From positions 1 through 24,226 of the forward strand of contig DASWJQ010000040.1 of NCBI GenBank assembly GCA_036397095.1: 24,226 nucleotides of DNA. Reading direction: 5' to 3'. Made by a program: the position numbers and the translations under genes. Source of the DNA: DASWJQ01 sp036397095 (GTDB lineage: Bacteria; Chloroflexota; Anaerolineae; Anaerolineales; E44-bin32). Every line of letters begins with the position of its first letter. The stretch's first letter is position 1. Positions 1 through 7,697 of the stretch are shown here, piece after piece. A model generated the notes under the pieces. It was not told the origin of the DNA. It did no database searches and worked only from the letters and a program-made list of their open reading frames with translations.

Positions 1-1
1 C

Positions 2-1000
2 GACACGACCCTGCGGGTGGTGATGTCGGTCCACATGGGGCTGAATAGCATGGGTCTGCTGCAATGGGGTACCGAGGACCAGAAGCAGCGATTCCTGGTG
101 CCGCAGGCGCGCGGTGAACGCTATGCCGGATTCTGTCTGACCGAGCCCGGCGCCGGCTCGGATGTTGCCGCCTTGCGTTCCACGGCCCGTCGCGACGGCG
201 ATGCCTACCTCCTCAATGGCGAGAAAATGTGGATCTCCCTGGCCACCAAGGCTCATAACATGCTGTGGTTCGCCAAGACCGATCCCGACTCAGACGACAG
301 CCACAACAGCATTTCGGCTTTCCTGCTGGAGACCGATCGCCCAGGGGTCACCTCGGGGGACATTCACGGCAAGCTGGGCGTACGGGCAGGCTCAACCGGT
401 TGGGTTAACTGCCAGGATGTGCGCGTTCCGGTCGAAAACCGTATTGGGGAAGAGGGCGAAGGCTTCAAGATCGCCATGTCGTGCCTCGACAACGGCCGCT
501 ACACCGTCGCCTCCGGGGCCACCGGTTTGATCCGGGCCTCGCGCGATGCCAGCGTCCGCTACGCCAAGGAGCGCGAGGCGTTTGGGCGCCCTATCGCCCA
601 ATTCCAATTGGTGCAGCAGAAAATCGCTCTGATGAGCCAGAGTTATGAAATGGCGCGACTGCTGTATTTGCAGGCCGGCTGGCGCAAGAACCAGGGGCTG
701 CGCAATACCAAAGAAACGTCGATGGCCAAGTGGTTTGCCACCGATGCCTCCTTTGAGGCGGCCTCGGAAGCAATCCAGGTGCATGGCGCGTACGGCTACA
801 GCAATGAGTACGATGTCGAGCGCTACTTGCGCAACGCCCGCGGCGCAATCATCTACGAAGGCACGAGTGAAATCCACACCCTGATCCAGGCCGGCTATGC
901 GCTCGGACTGCGTGATGATGCTGAGCTCCGCAGTGAGCTGCCGGCCTACGACCCCGAGCTGTGGCAAGCTGAGACCAGTGAGGCGATCCCCGTCGCCTAG
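2..1000 (+). CDS. Acyl-CoA dehydrogenase (5' truncated by window edge)
   Basis: FAD flavoenzyme that makes the alpha-beta double bond in an acyl-CoA and passes electrons to ETF. The frame is open to the left edge (codons from base 2), so the N-terminal helical domain is mostly missing and the true start lies outside the window. Visible family marks are the FAD/substrate signature YAGFCLTEPGAGSD near the start, an NGEKMWIS segment, the C-terminal helical domain with EREAFGRPIAQFQ, and IYEGTSEI, whose Glu (codon 857-859) sits at the catalytic-base position of medium-chain-type enzymes. Stop TAG at 998-1000. It lies 41 bp upstream of etfB and is almost certainly co-transcribed with etfBA, its expected electron acceptor. 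Family is certain; the exact substrate (short-chain, glutaryl or branched acyl-CoA) cannot be read from the sequence. Confidence 0.95.
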   Translation, partial: DTTLRVVMSVHMGLNSMGLLQWGTEDQKQRFLVPQARGERYAGFCLTEPGAGSDVAALRSTARRDGDAYLLNGEKMWISLATKAHNMLWFAKTDPDSDDSHNSISAFLLETDRPGVTSGDIHGKLGVRAGSTGWVNCQDVRVPVENRIGEEGEGFKIAMSCLDNGRYTVASGATGLIRASRDASVRYAKEREAFGRPIAQFQLVQQKIALMSQSYEMARLLYLQAGWRKNQGLRNTKETSMAKWFATDASFEAASEAIQVHGAYGYSNEYDVERYLRNARGAIIYEGTSEIHTLIQAGYALGLRDDAELRSELPAYDPELWQAETSEAIPVA

Positions 1001-1041
1001 CCCGACAACGGCAGATCACAAAGGCTACAAGGAGGCCGGCA

Positions 1042-1824
1042 TTGAAGATCGTGGTTTGCGTCAAGCAGACACCTGATACAGCTGCGACCGTCACCGTGGA
1101 GGACGGCCGCGTCTCGTGGGGGGACTCCCCACTCGTGCTCAATCCATGGGACGAGTACGCCGTCGAGGAAGCCATTAAGACCAAAGAGGCCCATGGCGGA
1201 ACTGTAACTGCCATCAGTCTGGGCCCGGAGCGGGCCCAAGAGGTGCTCAAGCAGGCCCTGGCGATGGGTGCTGACGAGGCCGTTCTCATCCACGATCAGG
1301 CGTTCGAAGGGGCCGATGTGGGCGTAGTGTCGGTGGCGCTGGCCATGGCGGTCGGCAAGATAGGTGAGGTGGACCTGGTTTTCTTTGGCCGCGCCTCCGT
1401 CGACAGCGCCGCCGGATTGACCTTCGCCCAGACGGCCCGCCATCTGGGCTGGCCGCTGCTAAGCCAGGTGGCGGCCATCGAGGAGCTCGATCCGTCGGCC
1501 GGCAAGCTGCAGGTCGTCCGCCTGCTGCAGGAGGGCCGCCAGATCGTCGGCAGCCCGCTGCCGGCGGTTGTCAGTGTAGTCAAAGAAATCAATGAACCGC
1601 GCTATCCGTCGTTCATGGGGATCCGCAAGGCGTCGAAGGCCGAGATCCCGAGTTGGGGCGCGACCGACCTTGGGCTCGAGGCCGCCTTGGAGCCCCGGGT
1701 CATCTGGCCGTCGATTACCCAGCCGGCCAAAGTCGAAACTACCTGCGAATTCATCGATGGGGAAAGCGCGGCCGAAAAGGGCCGTCGTCTGGCGCAGCGT
1801 CTGATCGAGGAGAAGGTGATCTGA
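1042..1824 (+). CDS. etfB: Electron transfer flavoprotein beta subunit (TTG start)
   Basis: 260-residue EtfB/FixA-family subunit, normal length. With EtfA it accepts electrons from acyl-CoA dehydrogenases and hands them to the quinone pool through an ETF dehydrogenase. The N-terminus MKIVVCVKQTPDT, the LNPWDEYAVEEAI segment and the late NEPRYPSFMGIRKASK block are typical of the family. I chose the TTG start at 1042 because a strong AAGGAGG (1029-1035) stands 6 nt upstream and the family N-terminus begins exactly there. The adenine-nucleotide loop after FFGRASVD (about residues 114-125) departs from the usual Q-x-G pattern (see findings). The stop overlaps the etfA start by one base (TGATG), so the two subunits are translationally coupled. 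Confidence 0.95.
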   Translation: MKIVVCVKQTPDTAATVTVEDGRVSWGDSPLVLNPWDEYAVEEAIKTKEAHGGTVTAISLGPERAQEVLKQALAMGADEAVLIHDQAFEGADVGVVSVALAMAVGKIGEVDLVFFGRASVDSAAGLTFAQTARHLGWPLLSQVAAIEELDPSAGKLQVVRLLQEGRQIVGSPLPAVVSVVKEINEPRYPSFMGIRKASKAEIPSWGATDLGLEAALEPRVIWPSITQPAKVETTCEFIDGESAAEKGRRLAQRLIEEKVI

Positions 1825-2861
1825 TGGCCCATCGAATTTACGTCTACCTCGATCACAACCAGGGCGCGGCTCTGCCCGTGTCTTGGGAAGCCATCGGCGC
1901 CGCCAGGCAGCTGGCCGAGCAGCTCGGCGGTGAGGTGGTTGCCATTGTCGTCGGCAGCCAGGTCGAGGCCTTGGCCAACCTGGCTTTTGCCTACGGCGCC
2001 GGTACCAGCCTTTATATCGAGGATGCTTCGCTTGCGCACTTTGAGCCGGAAAGGGTGGCAGCTGCGCTGGCGCCGGCGCTGGCCGACGCCGAACTGCTCT
2101 TGATGCCGGACACCAGCCGGACGCGCGATCTGGCCGGCATGCTGGCGGTTGATCTAGAGACGGCCGTTGCGCCTGACGTCACCGAATTCCAGGTGGAGGG
2201 GGAGCGCCTGCTGGCGACACGACCTATTTATGCCGGCAAACTGCTGGCGCATGTCGAAATCCCAGCTGCTAGACCGGCCATCTTCACGTTGCGCAGCCGG
2301 GCGTTCACGGCACCGGCGCCCGATGAGTCCGCCCAGGGGCAAGCGGAGCGGCTGGCGGCGGACGTGCCGGCGGCGCTGACGGAGGTTCTAGGGGTGCGCC
2401 AGGCCGAAGGGCAGGTCAGCCTGACGGACGCTGCCATCATCGTCTCGGGCGGTCGCGGCATGGCCAACAACCCGGCACTCCAGCCGCCGGCTGAAATCAC
2501 CGACGACAAGGAGCGCGAGATTTGGCGGGCCCACCAGGGCTTCAAACTTGTTGGGGATCTTGCCTCCGCGCTGGGGGCGGCCGTAGGCGCCAGTCGGGCC
2601 GCGGTCGACGCCGGCTACGTTCCCTACGCAAACCAGGTCGGCCAAACCGGCAAGGTGGTCTCGCCAGACTTGTACATCGCCTGCGGCATCTCGGGTGCGA
2701 TCCAGCATTTGGCCGGCATGCGCACGGCCAAAATAATCGTCGCCATCAACACCGATCCGGATGCTCCGATCTTCAAACTGTGCCGCTTCGGTGTTGTAGG
2801 TGACCTGTACGAAGTGTTGCCGGCCTTGACCGAGGCGCTCGAGGAAAAGCTCGAGGGTTGA
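1824..2861 (+). CDS. etfA: Electron transfer flavoprotein alpha subunit
   Basis: 345-residue EtfA/FixB-family subunit carrying the FAD domain. The C-terminal half shows the full FAD-binding block: GGRGM, then LGAAVGASRAAVDAG, QVGQTGKVVSPDLYIA, CGISGAIQHLAGM and VAINTDPDAPIF. The reading frame is open further upstream (to a possible start at 1653), but that extension would lie inside etfB and has no family similarity. The ATG at 1824 overlaps the etfB stop by one base, has a GAGGAG/AGAAGG purine stretch about 10 nt upstream, and gives the family's usual N-terminus (MAHRIYVYLDH). With etfB and the preceding dehydrogenase it forms one operon. Confidence 0.95.
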   Translation: MAHRIYVYLDHNQGAALPVSWEAIGAARQLAEQLGGEVVAIVVGSQVEALANLAFAYGAGTSLYIEDASLAHFEPERVAAALAPALADAELLLMPDTSRTRDLAGMLAVDLETAVAPDVTEFQVEGERLLATRPIYAGKLLAHVEIPAARPAIFTLRSRAFTAPAPDESAQGQAERLAADVPAALTEVLGVRQAEGQVSLTDAAIIVSGGRGMANNPALQPPAEITDDKEREIWRAHQGFKLVGDLASALGAAVGASRAAVDAGYVPYANQVGQTGKVVSPDLYIACGISGAIQHLAGMRTAKIIVAINTDPDAPIFKLCRFGVVGDLYEVLPALTEALEEKLEG

Positions 2862-2944
2862 CGCCGAAGCCCGGGGTGACAGCGAGGCATGCCGTGGTGG
2901 ACGCCCTGGATTCGGTTGCTGCAACCCACGATCGATGACGGCCA

Positions 2945-4453
2945 GTGCTGCCTGATCGTCGACTGAGCGGCGTGCTGCTGCACCCTACCGCCATGCCGGG
3001 CGGCTATGGCATCGGCGATCTAGGAGCATCGGCCAGCGAGTGGGTCGCCTGGCTGGCCAGCACTGGGTGTGGCGCCTGGCAAATCCTGCCGATCGGCCCG
3101 ACCGGCTTTGGCGATTCCCCCTACCAACTTCTTTCCACTTTTGCCGGCAATCCACTGTTGATCAGCCTGGACCAGCTTCACCAAGCCGGATTGTTGCCGC
3201 GGTCGGCCCTGGCGTTGGATGCCGGACCACCGGATCGGGTGGATTATGAGACGGTCATCCGGCAGCGGGACCACGCCCTGCGCCAGGCCCATGCTGCCTT
3301 CCGCCAGCGCGCCGGTAAGGGCCTGCTGGCCGAATACGAAGCGTACCTGGCGCGGCAGGCGGACTGGCTGGAGCCGTTCGCCCTGTTCATGGCGCTCAAG
3401 GATCAGCAGTCGGGCCGCGCCTGGGATCAGTGGCCGGTCGATTGGAGACAAAGGCAGCCGGAAGCCCTTGAAACCGCCAGGCGAGAAATGGCGGAGCAGA
3501 TCGACCGGCATCGCTTCTGCCAATTTGTGTTCGACAGGCAGTGGCAGGCTCTGCGGGATCAGTGCCGGCAAGCGGGAATCCTGATCATCGGCGACCTGCC
3601 CATCTACGTGGCCCACGATAGCGCCGATGTCTGGGCGCAGCCCGAAGTGTTTCAGCTGGATGACACCGGCCAGCCGCAGGTGGTTGGTGGCGTACCGCCC
3701 GACTACTTCTCCGAGGATGGCCAGCGTTGGGGCAACCCCATCTACCGCTGGGACCGGATGCAGACGAACGACTTCGCCTGGTGGATTGCCCGTCTGCGCC
3801 GTACCCTCGAGTGGGTGGATGTGGTGCGCCTCGATCATTTTCGAGGCTTCGAGGCCTTCTGGCAGATCCCGGCCGAGGAGCCGAGTGCGGTCAAAGGCAG
3901 GTGGCAGCCCGGGCCAGGGGCAGCCCTGTTCCGGGCGATCGAATCGGCGTTGGGCGCCTTGCCGCTGATCGCTGAGGATCTCGGCGTCATGACGCCAGGG
4001 GTGGTGTCGCTTCGCCAGCAGTTCGGGCTGCCGGGGATGAATGTGCTTCAGTTCGCTTTCGACGGTGGCGCCGACAACCCCTATCTGCCGCACAACCATC
4101 GCTGGGACAGCGTGGTCTATACTGGGACCCACGACAACGATACGACCCGGGGCTGGTATGAGACCGCCGACCCGGCGATCCGACGCCGCTGCCAGGATTA
4201 CCTGGGGCTGTCGAATGAGCGGGTGGCCGACGCCATGGTCCGAACTGCCTGGGCCTCCGTGTGCCGACTGGCGGTGGCCCCACTGCAGGACCTGCTCGAA
4301 CTGGGGTCAGAGGCGCGTTTCAACCGGCCGGGTGTGGCACAAGGCAACTGGCGCTGGCGTGCGACGCCCGGGGCGCTGGACACCTCGCTGGCCGAAAGGT
4401 TGGCCCATAGGAATCAAACCTTTGGACGGACTACAGCCTCCAGCCCGGCCTGA
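2945..4453 (+). CDS. malQ: 4-alpha-glucanotransferase (amylomaltase)
   Basis: 502-residue GH77 enzyme that transfers glucan segments between maltodextrins (glycogen/maltodextrin metabolism, cytoplasmic). The N-terminal signature SGVLLHPTAMPGGYGIGDLG is present. The catalytic triad is intact: nucleophile Asp297 in VRLDHFRGFEAFW, acid/base Glu344 in IAEDLGVM, and Asp397 in GTHDNDTTRGWY; these positions and spacing match the Thermus amylomaltases. GDLPIYVAHDSADVW is another family block. GTG at 2945 is used because an in-frame TGA lies at 2936-2938 and the conserved SGVLLHP begins only 7 residues later; the ribosome-binding site is weak. It sits 83 bp after etfA and could be co-transcribed, though there is no functional link. 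Family typical in length; no defect seen. Confidence 0.95.
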   Translation: MLPDRRLSGVLLHPTAMPGGYGIGDLGASASEWVAWLASTGCGAWQILPIGPTGFGDSPYQLLSTFAGNPLLISLDQLHQAGLLPRSALALDAGPPDRVDYETVIRQRDHALRQAHAAFRQRAGKGLLAEYEAYLARQADWLEPFALFMALKDQQSGRAWDQWPVDWRQRQPEALETARREMAEQIDRHRFCQFVFDRQWQALRDQCRQAGILIIGDLPIYVAHDSADVWAQPEVFQLDDTGQPQVVGGVPPDYFSEDGQRWGNPIYRWDRMQTNDFAWWIARLRRTLEWVDVVRLDHFRGFEAFWQIPAEEPSAVKGRWQPGPGAALFRAIESALGALPLIAEDLGVMTPGVVSLRQQFGLPGMNVLQFAFDGGADNPYLPHNHRWDSVVYTGTHDNDTTRGWYETADPAIRRRCQDYLGLSNERVADAMVRTAWASVCRLAVAPLQDLLELGSEARFNRPGVAQGNWRWRATPGALDTSLAERLAHRNQTFGRTTASSPA

Positions 4454-4514
4454 GCAGGAAACTCCCACCAGCCAGGAGACCGGTTGGCCGGCCGGCACGT
4501 CAGGGCAGGACAGG

Positions 4515-4607
4515 GTGTGTTGGGTTTGCGCCGGCTCAACAACCTACCGACACTGCAAAATCATCTGCCGCGTGTGTGGATTCACGCGCGATTGCTCAGA
4601 CCCGTAG
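4515..4607 (+). CDS. Small cysteine-rich zinc-ribbon-like protein (30 aa)
   Basis: Short ORF between malQ and the phosphoesterase, in a different frame from both. From the GTG at 4515 it reads MCWVCAG, then YRHCKIICRVCGFTRDCSDP, and ends at TAG 4605-4607. Six cysteines and a histidine in 30 residues form a CxxC...HC...CxxCG...C layout that looks like a minimal zinc knuckle. From memory, small proteins with an HCK-C-x-x-CG-DCSDP C-terminus recur across bacteria, but I cannot verify a family name. The start is uncertain: GGCAGGACAGG just before the GTG is a plausible ribosome-binding site, but the frame is open back into malQ, so an upstream start is possible. It ends 20 nt before the phosphoesterase start, so co-translation in that operon is likely. 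Function unknown. Confidence 0.6.
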   Translation: MCWVCAGSTTYRHCKIICRVCGFTRDCSDP

Positions 4608-4627
4608 CCACCGCAGGACGACCCAGC

Positions 4628-5119
4628 ATGCGTATTGCCGTGCTCAGCGACAGCCATGACCACTTGCAACCCCTGGCATCAGCCCTCGAACAAATGGGGA
4701 CAGCCGAGGCCGTCATCCATTGCGGCGATCTGGTGGCACCCTTCGTCGTCAAGCGCATGGCAGCCGCCCTGCAGGACGTGCCGGTCCACATCGTGTGGGG
4801 CAATAACGATGGTGACCACCAACTGATCGGACACATCGCGCAGCAACACGCCAACCTTCACCTTCACGGGCTGGTCGCCCGGCTTGAGCTTGGCGGTTGG
4901 CGGGTGGCCGTCGTCCACTACCCGGATCTGGGGCGCGACATGGCGCTTTCGGGCCAATATGACCTGGTGTGCTATGGCCACGATCACACCGCCCACCAAG
5001 AGCGGATTGGTGACTGCTGGCTGCTGAACCCTGGCGAATTGATGGGCATGAATGGGCGCAGCAGCTTTGCCTGGGTCGACACGGACAAGGATGAGATTGC
5101 GTTTGTGGACTTGATGTAG
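4628..5119 (+). CDS. YfcE/MJ0936-type metallophosphoesterase
   Basis: 163-residue calcineurin-like phosphoesterase of the small single-domain type (YfcE/MJ0936 group; about 160-185 residues is usual), which hydrolyses phosphodiesters in vitro using two metal ions. The metal-ligand motifs appear in order: SDSHDH (Asp8, His10), HCGDLV (Asp34), GNND (58-61), a His in VVHYPD (His97) and YGHDHTAH (His118, His120). The frame is open further upstream to 4484, but that segment has no family similarity and conflicts with the small Cys-rich ORF; the conserved fold begins exactly at the ATG at 4628 (MRIAVLSDSH). The physiological substrate is unknown for this group. Confidence 0.9.
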   Translation: MRIAVLSDSHDHLQPLASALEQMGTAEAVIHCGDLVAPFVVKRMAAALQDVPVHIVWGNNDGDHQLIGHIAQQHANLHLHGLVARLELGGWRVAVVHYPDLGRDMALSGQYDLVCYGHDHTAHQERIGDCWLLNPGELMGMNGRSSFAWVDTDKDEIAFVDLM

Positions 5120-5137
5120 CCGGTCATCCCGGACCGG
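5120..5137 (+). terminator. Short hairpin after phosphoesterase gene, possible weak terminator
   Basis: CCGGTC (5120-5125) and GACCGG (5132-5137) form a 6-bp stem with a 6-nt loop starting at the stop codon. There is no run of T after it, so it is at best a weak or factor-assisted terminator. The rest of the 187 bp gap to the next gene holds two more small inverted repeats (ATCGG/CCGAT at 5241-5255 and the perfect palindrome ACCGGCGCCGGT at 5262-5273), which could be regulatory for the sulfotransferase. I see no convincing -35/-10 pair. Confidence 0.25.
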
Positions 5138-5306
5138 TTGACCCGAGCTGCCCCGGCTGGGGATCCCTTCCACTACCCAGGCAAGGATCCTGAAGCAAGC
5201 GTCATTCCAACCGTAGGTGACTGGCGCAACGCACACGGCCATCGGAGGCACCGATTGAGCGACCGGCGCCGGTGTCGAAGAACCAGTCCATTTCCCAGGA
5301 GCAGCT

Positions 5307-6224
5307 TTGGAGCCACTCAAGATCGTCTACATCGCCGGATCGGGTCGCACGGGCTCAACGATCCTGGGTCAGTTGCTCGATATGGTCGACGGGGTCTTCT
5401 TCGGCGGCGAGCTGATCGATTTCTGGCAGCGCGGATTGCTTGAGAACCGACTATGTGGTTGCGGTTTGGTCGCCAGCCATTGCCAGGTTTGGGGAGAGGT
5501 AGTCAGGTTCACCGCCCACGAAGTTGGATCTGCCGCAGCGCAGGCAATGGTGAGGGCCCGCGCCAATGCAACCGTCAGGGATCTGGTTCCATCCAAAGCC
5601 GAAGCACTTGTGGCTTACCCTGAGTGGTACGTGCAGAACAGCCGTCTGCTGTACCGCACGATCCAAAGGGTAACTGGCAGTCAGATCATTGTGGATTCGT
5701 CGAAATTCACACACTATGCCAAGGTGCTTGTGGCAATGGATACGGTCGACTTGCACCTGGTCCATCTGGTGAGGGACCCAAGAGCGGTCGCCTATTCCTG
5801 GAGCAAGAAGAAGCACTTTCCTGACCCAAGCGGGACCCTGGCAGTGCCGCAGTTCGGACCGATTGGCAGCACCGTGCGTTGGATTGTGCGCAATCGATCC
5901 GCCAAGGCCCTGGGCCGAACGTTGGGAAGCCGCTATTACCTGCTCCGCTATGAAGATTACATCCGTGAACCAAGTGCATACTTGGAACCGATCCTCGAGC
6001 AATTGGGACTGACCCATGCTCATCGATGGGCAGCCGGCCCAAACCAGTTGAGTCTGCCAACCAGTCACGCGCTATGGGGAAACCCCTCGCGTTTTCTCAG
6101 TGGCGAGGCGATTCTCTCGCCGGATGAAGCCTGGCGGACGAGACTTCCCCGGTGGAAACAGCGATTGGTCGCAGCATTGGCCGCTCCCTGGCTTGCAGAA
6201 TACGGCTATGACCGCAAAAGCTAA
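5307..6224 (+). CDS. Sulfotransferase family protein (TTG start)
   Basis: 305-residue PAPS-dependent sulfotransferase-like protein. It carries the P-loop-like 5'-phosphosulfate motif AGSGRTGST (residues 10-18), an IIVDSSKFTHYAKVL segment, the 3'-phosphate motif LVRDPRAVAYSW (Arg156 onward) and RYEDYIREP. These features are shared by sulfotransferases that act on glycans, lipids or other small acceptors. TTG at 5307 was chosen because AGGAG (5297-5301) lies 5 nt upstream and the PAPS motif begins 10 residues later. There is no signal peptide; it is probably cytoplasmic. It ends 21 nt before a glycosyltransferase gene, so the pair likely builds a sulfated carbohydrate. The acceptor cannot be predicted. 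Confidence 0.88.
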   Translation: MEPLKIVYIAGSGRTGSTILGQLLDMVDGVFFGGELIDFWQRGLLENRLCGCGLVASHCQVWGEVVRFTAHEVGSAAAQAMVRARANATVRDLVPSKAEALVAYPEWYVQNSRLLYRTIQRVTGSQIIVDSSKFTHYAKVLVAMDTVDLHLVHLVRDPRAVAYSWSKKKHFPDPSGTLAVPQFGPIGSTVRWIVRNRSAKALGRTLGSRYYLLRYEDYIREPSAYLEPILEQLGLTHAHRWAAGPNQLSLPTSHALWGNPSRFLSGEAILSPDEAWRTRLPRWKQRLVAALAAPWLAEYGYDRKS

Positions 6225-6245
6225 GTCGCTCGGGCAGGCCTGGTT

Positions 6246-7469
6246 TTGAGGATTTTGCTGATTGGCTCGCGGATGGACGCCATTTCCGGCCATTCGCGTC
6301 CCGCCTATGAACTGGCAGGTTCGCTCCTAAAGGCCGGGCATCAGGTGCGGATCGTCTCCGGCGAGCTGACGGGCCAGCGGCAGGCGCTTCATGAGCGCAA
6401 GCTGCTATCGATCTTTCCCGAAGGGGCACCGTCCACTGAGCGGTTTTTGCCCGGCAGCAGCTATGCATACCGCAAAGATCGTACACTTCGGTCCAACTGG
6501 CCCCAGGCCCTGGCATGGGCGGACATTGTCCACGCGTTCAGTTTCTGGAGCTCGGCCGAGCTGGTCCGGGCGGTAGGAGCAAGTAGACCGCTATTGCTGA
6601 CGCTCAACACCCATCCGAAGGCCTCGCTATCGGACTTCATTGCCTTTGGCAGATTGAGTATCAGGGGTTTGGCCCGACCGAGCGCCCTGCGGGGAGTATT
6701 GGCCAGCCGGAGGGCGATCGCAGCCACACTTAAGAGGTATGGCTGGGTGCTTTCGTTCACCCGATTCTTGGCAGGACAGGCCATCGATGTCGGCTTTGAT
6801 CGCCGCCGGCTGGAGGTCTGGCCGGTTGGTCTTAACCTGGGCCAACTTCGATGGCATCCGCCGAGTCGAGCGCCGGGACCGGTTGTCGCCTACTTGGGCC
6901 TGCTCACACCGGGCCGTGGAGCGGAGACTCTGCTGAAGGCCTTCGCACGCCTGCTCCATTCCTTGCCCGAGGCGTCGCTGATCGTCGCCGACCGGGGTGC
7001 CCATCTTGCTTCCGATCGAGCCTATCTCGAGGAACAGCGCCTGCGTTTTCTAAGGCTGGTTCAATCCTCTGGATTAGGCGGCCGGGTCAAAGTGCAGGGA
7101 TATGTCGAAGATTGGGGGGAGTTCATGCGGGCGGTGAACATGGTGGTGCTGCCGTTCCGGACGGCTTTTGGCTACTCACATCCGCCGCTGACCGTTCTTG
7201 AGAGCCTGGCGATGGGTCGTCCGGTGATCTCAACCCACGTTGGTTGTCTGCCCGAATTGATTGACACACCGGAGAAGGGCTTGCTGGTAGCGCCCAGGGA
7301 TCCTGAGGCGCTGGCGCATGCCATGGAGCAGCAATGGCGCACAGAAAGTGTCCATGCCAGTCGCCGCCGGCGGGAGCTTGTGCTCCAGCGCCATGATCTA
7401 GCAGCGGCCACGGCCAAGATCCTGGACCTGTACCAGCGAATGCTGGGCGCCGATTCGCCAACAGACTAG
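6246..7469 (+). CDS. Glycosyltransferase, GT4-like (GT-B fold)
   Basis: 407-residue retaining glycosyltransferase of the GT-B fold. The N-terminal Rossmann domain starts MRILLIGSRMDAISGHSRPAYELAGSLLKAGHQVRIVSGE. The C-terminal nucleotide-sugar domain begins near VVAYLGLLTPGRGAETLLKAF and carries VKVQGYVEDWGEFMRAVNMVVLPFR, LTVLESLAMGRPVIST and GCLPELID, the usual donor-binding blocks. TTG at 6246 fits the conserved first beta strand, but the ribosome-binding site is poor; ATG at 6273 would delete that strand and is less likely. It is placed 21 nt after the sulfotransferase, so it is one operon with it. Donor and acceptor sugars are unknown. Confidence 0.9.
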   Translation: MRILLIGSRMDAISGHSRPAYELAGSLLKAGHQVRIVSGELTGQRQALHERKLLSIFPEGAPSTERFLPGSSYAYRKDRTLRSNWPQALAWADIVHAFSFWSSAELVRAVGASRPLLLTLNTHPKASLSDFIAFGRLSIRGLARPSALRGVLASRRAIAATLKRYGWVLSFTRFLAGQAIDVGFDRRRLEVWPVGLNLGQLRWHPPSRAPGPVVAYLGLLTPGRGAETLLKAFARLLHSLPEASLIVADRGAHLASDRAYLEEQRLRFLRLVQSSGLGGRVKVQGYVEDWGEFMRAVNMVVLPFRTAFGYSHPPLTVLESLAMGRPVISTHVGCLPELIDTPEKGLLVAPRDPEALAHAMEQQWRTESVHASRRRRELVLQRHDLAAATAKILDLYQRMLGADSPTD

Positions 7470-7519
7470 ATGGGGGAGGTGATGCTCATCCGCGGCTTAA
7501 TGGACCGCCGGGAAAGTGA

Positions 7520-7544
7520 CCGGCCCCAGCAACGCTGAGGCCGG
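7520..7544 (-). terminator. Terminator-like hairpin downstream of tRNA-Arg
   Basis: CCGGCC (7520-7525) pairs with GGCCGG (7539-7544), and the inner CAGC/GCTG pair around an AAC loop, with a single 1x1 mismatch. Read on the minus strand the hairpin starts 5 nt after the tRNA 3' end and is followed by TCACTTTCC, a modest pyrimidine tail. It is a likely terminator or processing guard for the tRNA transcript; it could also act on the glycosyltransferase transcript from the other side, where no T-run follows. Confidence 0.5.
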
Positions 7545-7549
7545 CGCAG

Positions 7550-7621
7550 TACCCCCGCCCAGACTTGAACTGGGGCCCCTGGCTCCGGAGGCCAGTGCTC
7601 TATCCACTGAGCTACGGGGGC
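7550..7621 (-). tRNA. tRNA-Arg (anticodon CCG)
   Basis: The reverse complement folds as a 72-nt cloverleaf: acceptor GCCCCCG with CGGGGGT (a terminal G-U pair), D-arm GCTC/GAGC, anticodon stem CTGGC/GCCAG around loop CTCCGGA (anticodon CCG, reading CGG Arg codons), a 4-nt variable loop GGGC, and T-arm CCCAG/CTGGG around TTCAAGT. The discriminator base is A. CCA is not encoded, so it is added by nucleotidyltransferase. A matching promoter lies immediately upstream (7632-7660). CGG codons are common in a genome this GC-rich. Confidence 0.95.
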
Positions 7622-7631
7622 AGTGACGTTC

Positions 7632-7660
7632 ATTGTAGTCGCGCCACTAGGCAGGGGCAA
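7632..7660 (-). promoter_or_regulatory. Sigma70-type promoter of tRNA-Arg
   Basis: On the minus strand a -35 box TTGCCC (complement of 7655-7660) is separated by exactly 17 nt from a -10 box TACAAT (complement of 7632-7637). A start about 6-7 nt downstream falls only a few bases before the tRNA 5' end at 7621. This is the best promoter match in the window. Confidence 0.75.
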
Positions 7661-7697
7661 GGTCGAGGCAGGCGGAGCGGGGGGCCGAGGGCTGAAT

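Noticed and set aside
1653..1823. 57-residue N-terminal extension of EtfA
   Set aside because: The extension overlaps etfB in another frame and has no family similarity; ATG 1824 fits the family N-terminus and the one-base overlap.
2914..2926. Perfect palindrome GGTTGC-T-GCAACC upstream of malQ
   Set aside because: A single short dyad with no promoter boxes or second copy nearby; too little to call an operator.
3020..4132. 370-codon open frame on the minus strand opposite malQ
   Set aside because: It is the antisense shadow of a clear GH77 gene in GC-rich DNA; its translation shows no recognisable domain and is rich in Arg/Pro/His/Gln as shadows usually are.
4484..4627. 48-residue N-terminal extension of the phosphoesterase
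   Set aside because: No similarity to the family, whose fold starts exactly at the ATG at 4628; this stretch is better explained by the Cys-rich ORF in another frame.
5138..5443. 101-codon plus-strand ORF spanning the phosphoesterase-sulfotransferase gap
   Set aside because: It runs into the sulfotransferase gene in a different frame and has an Arg/His/Pro-rich composition with no domain.
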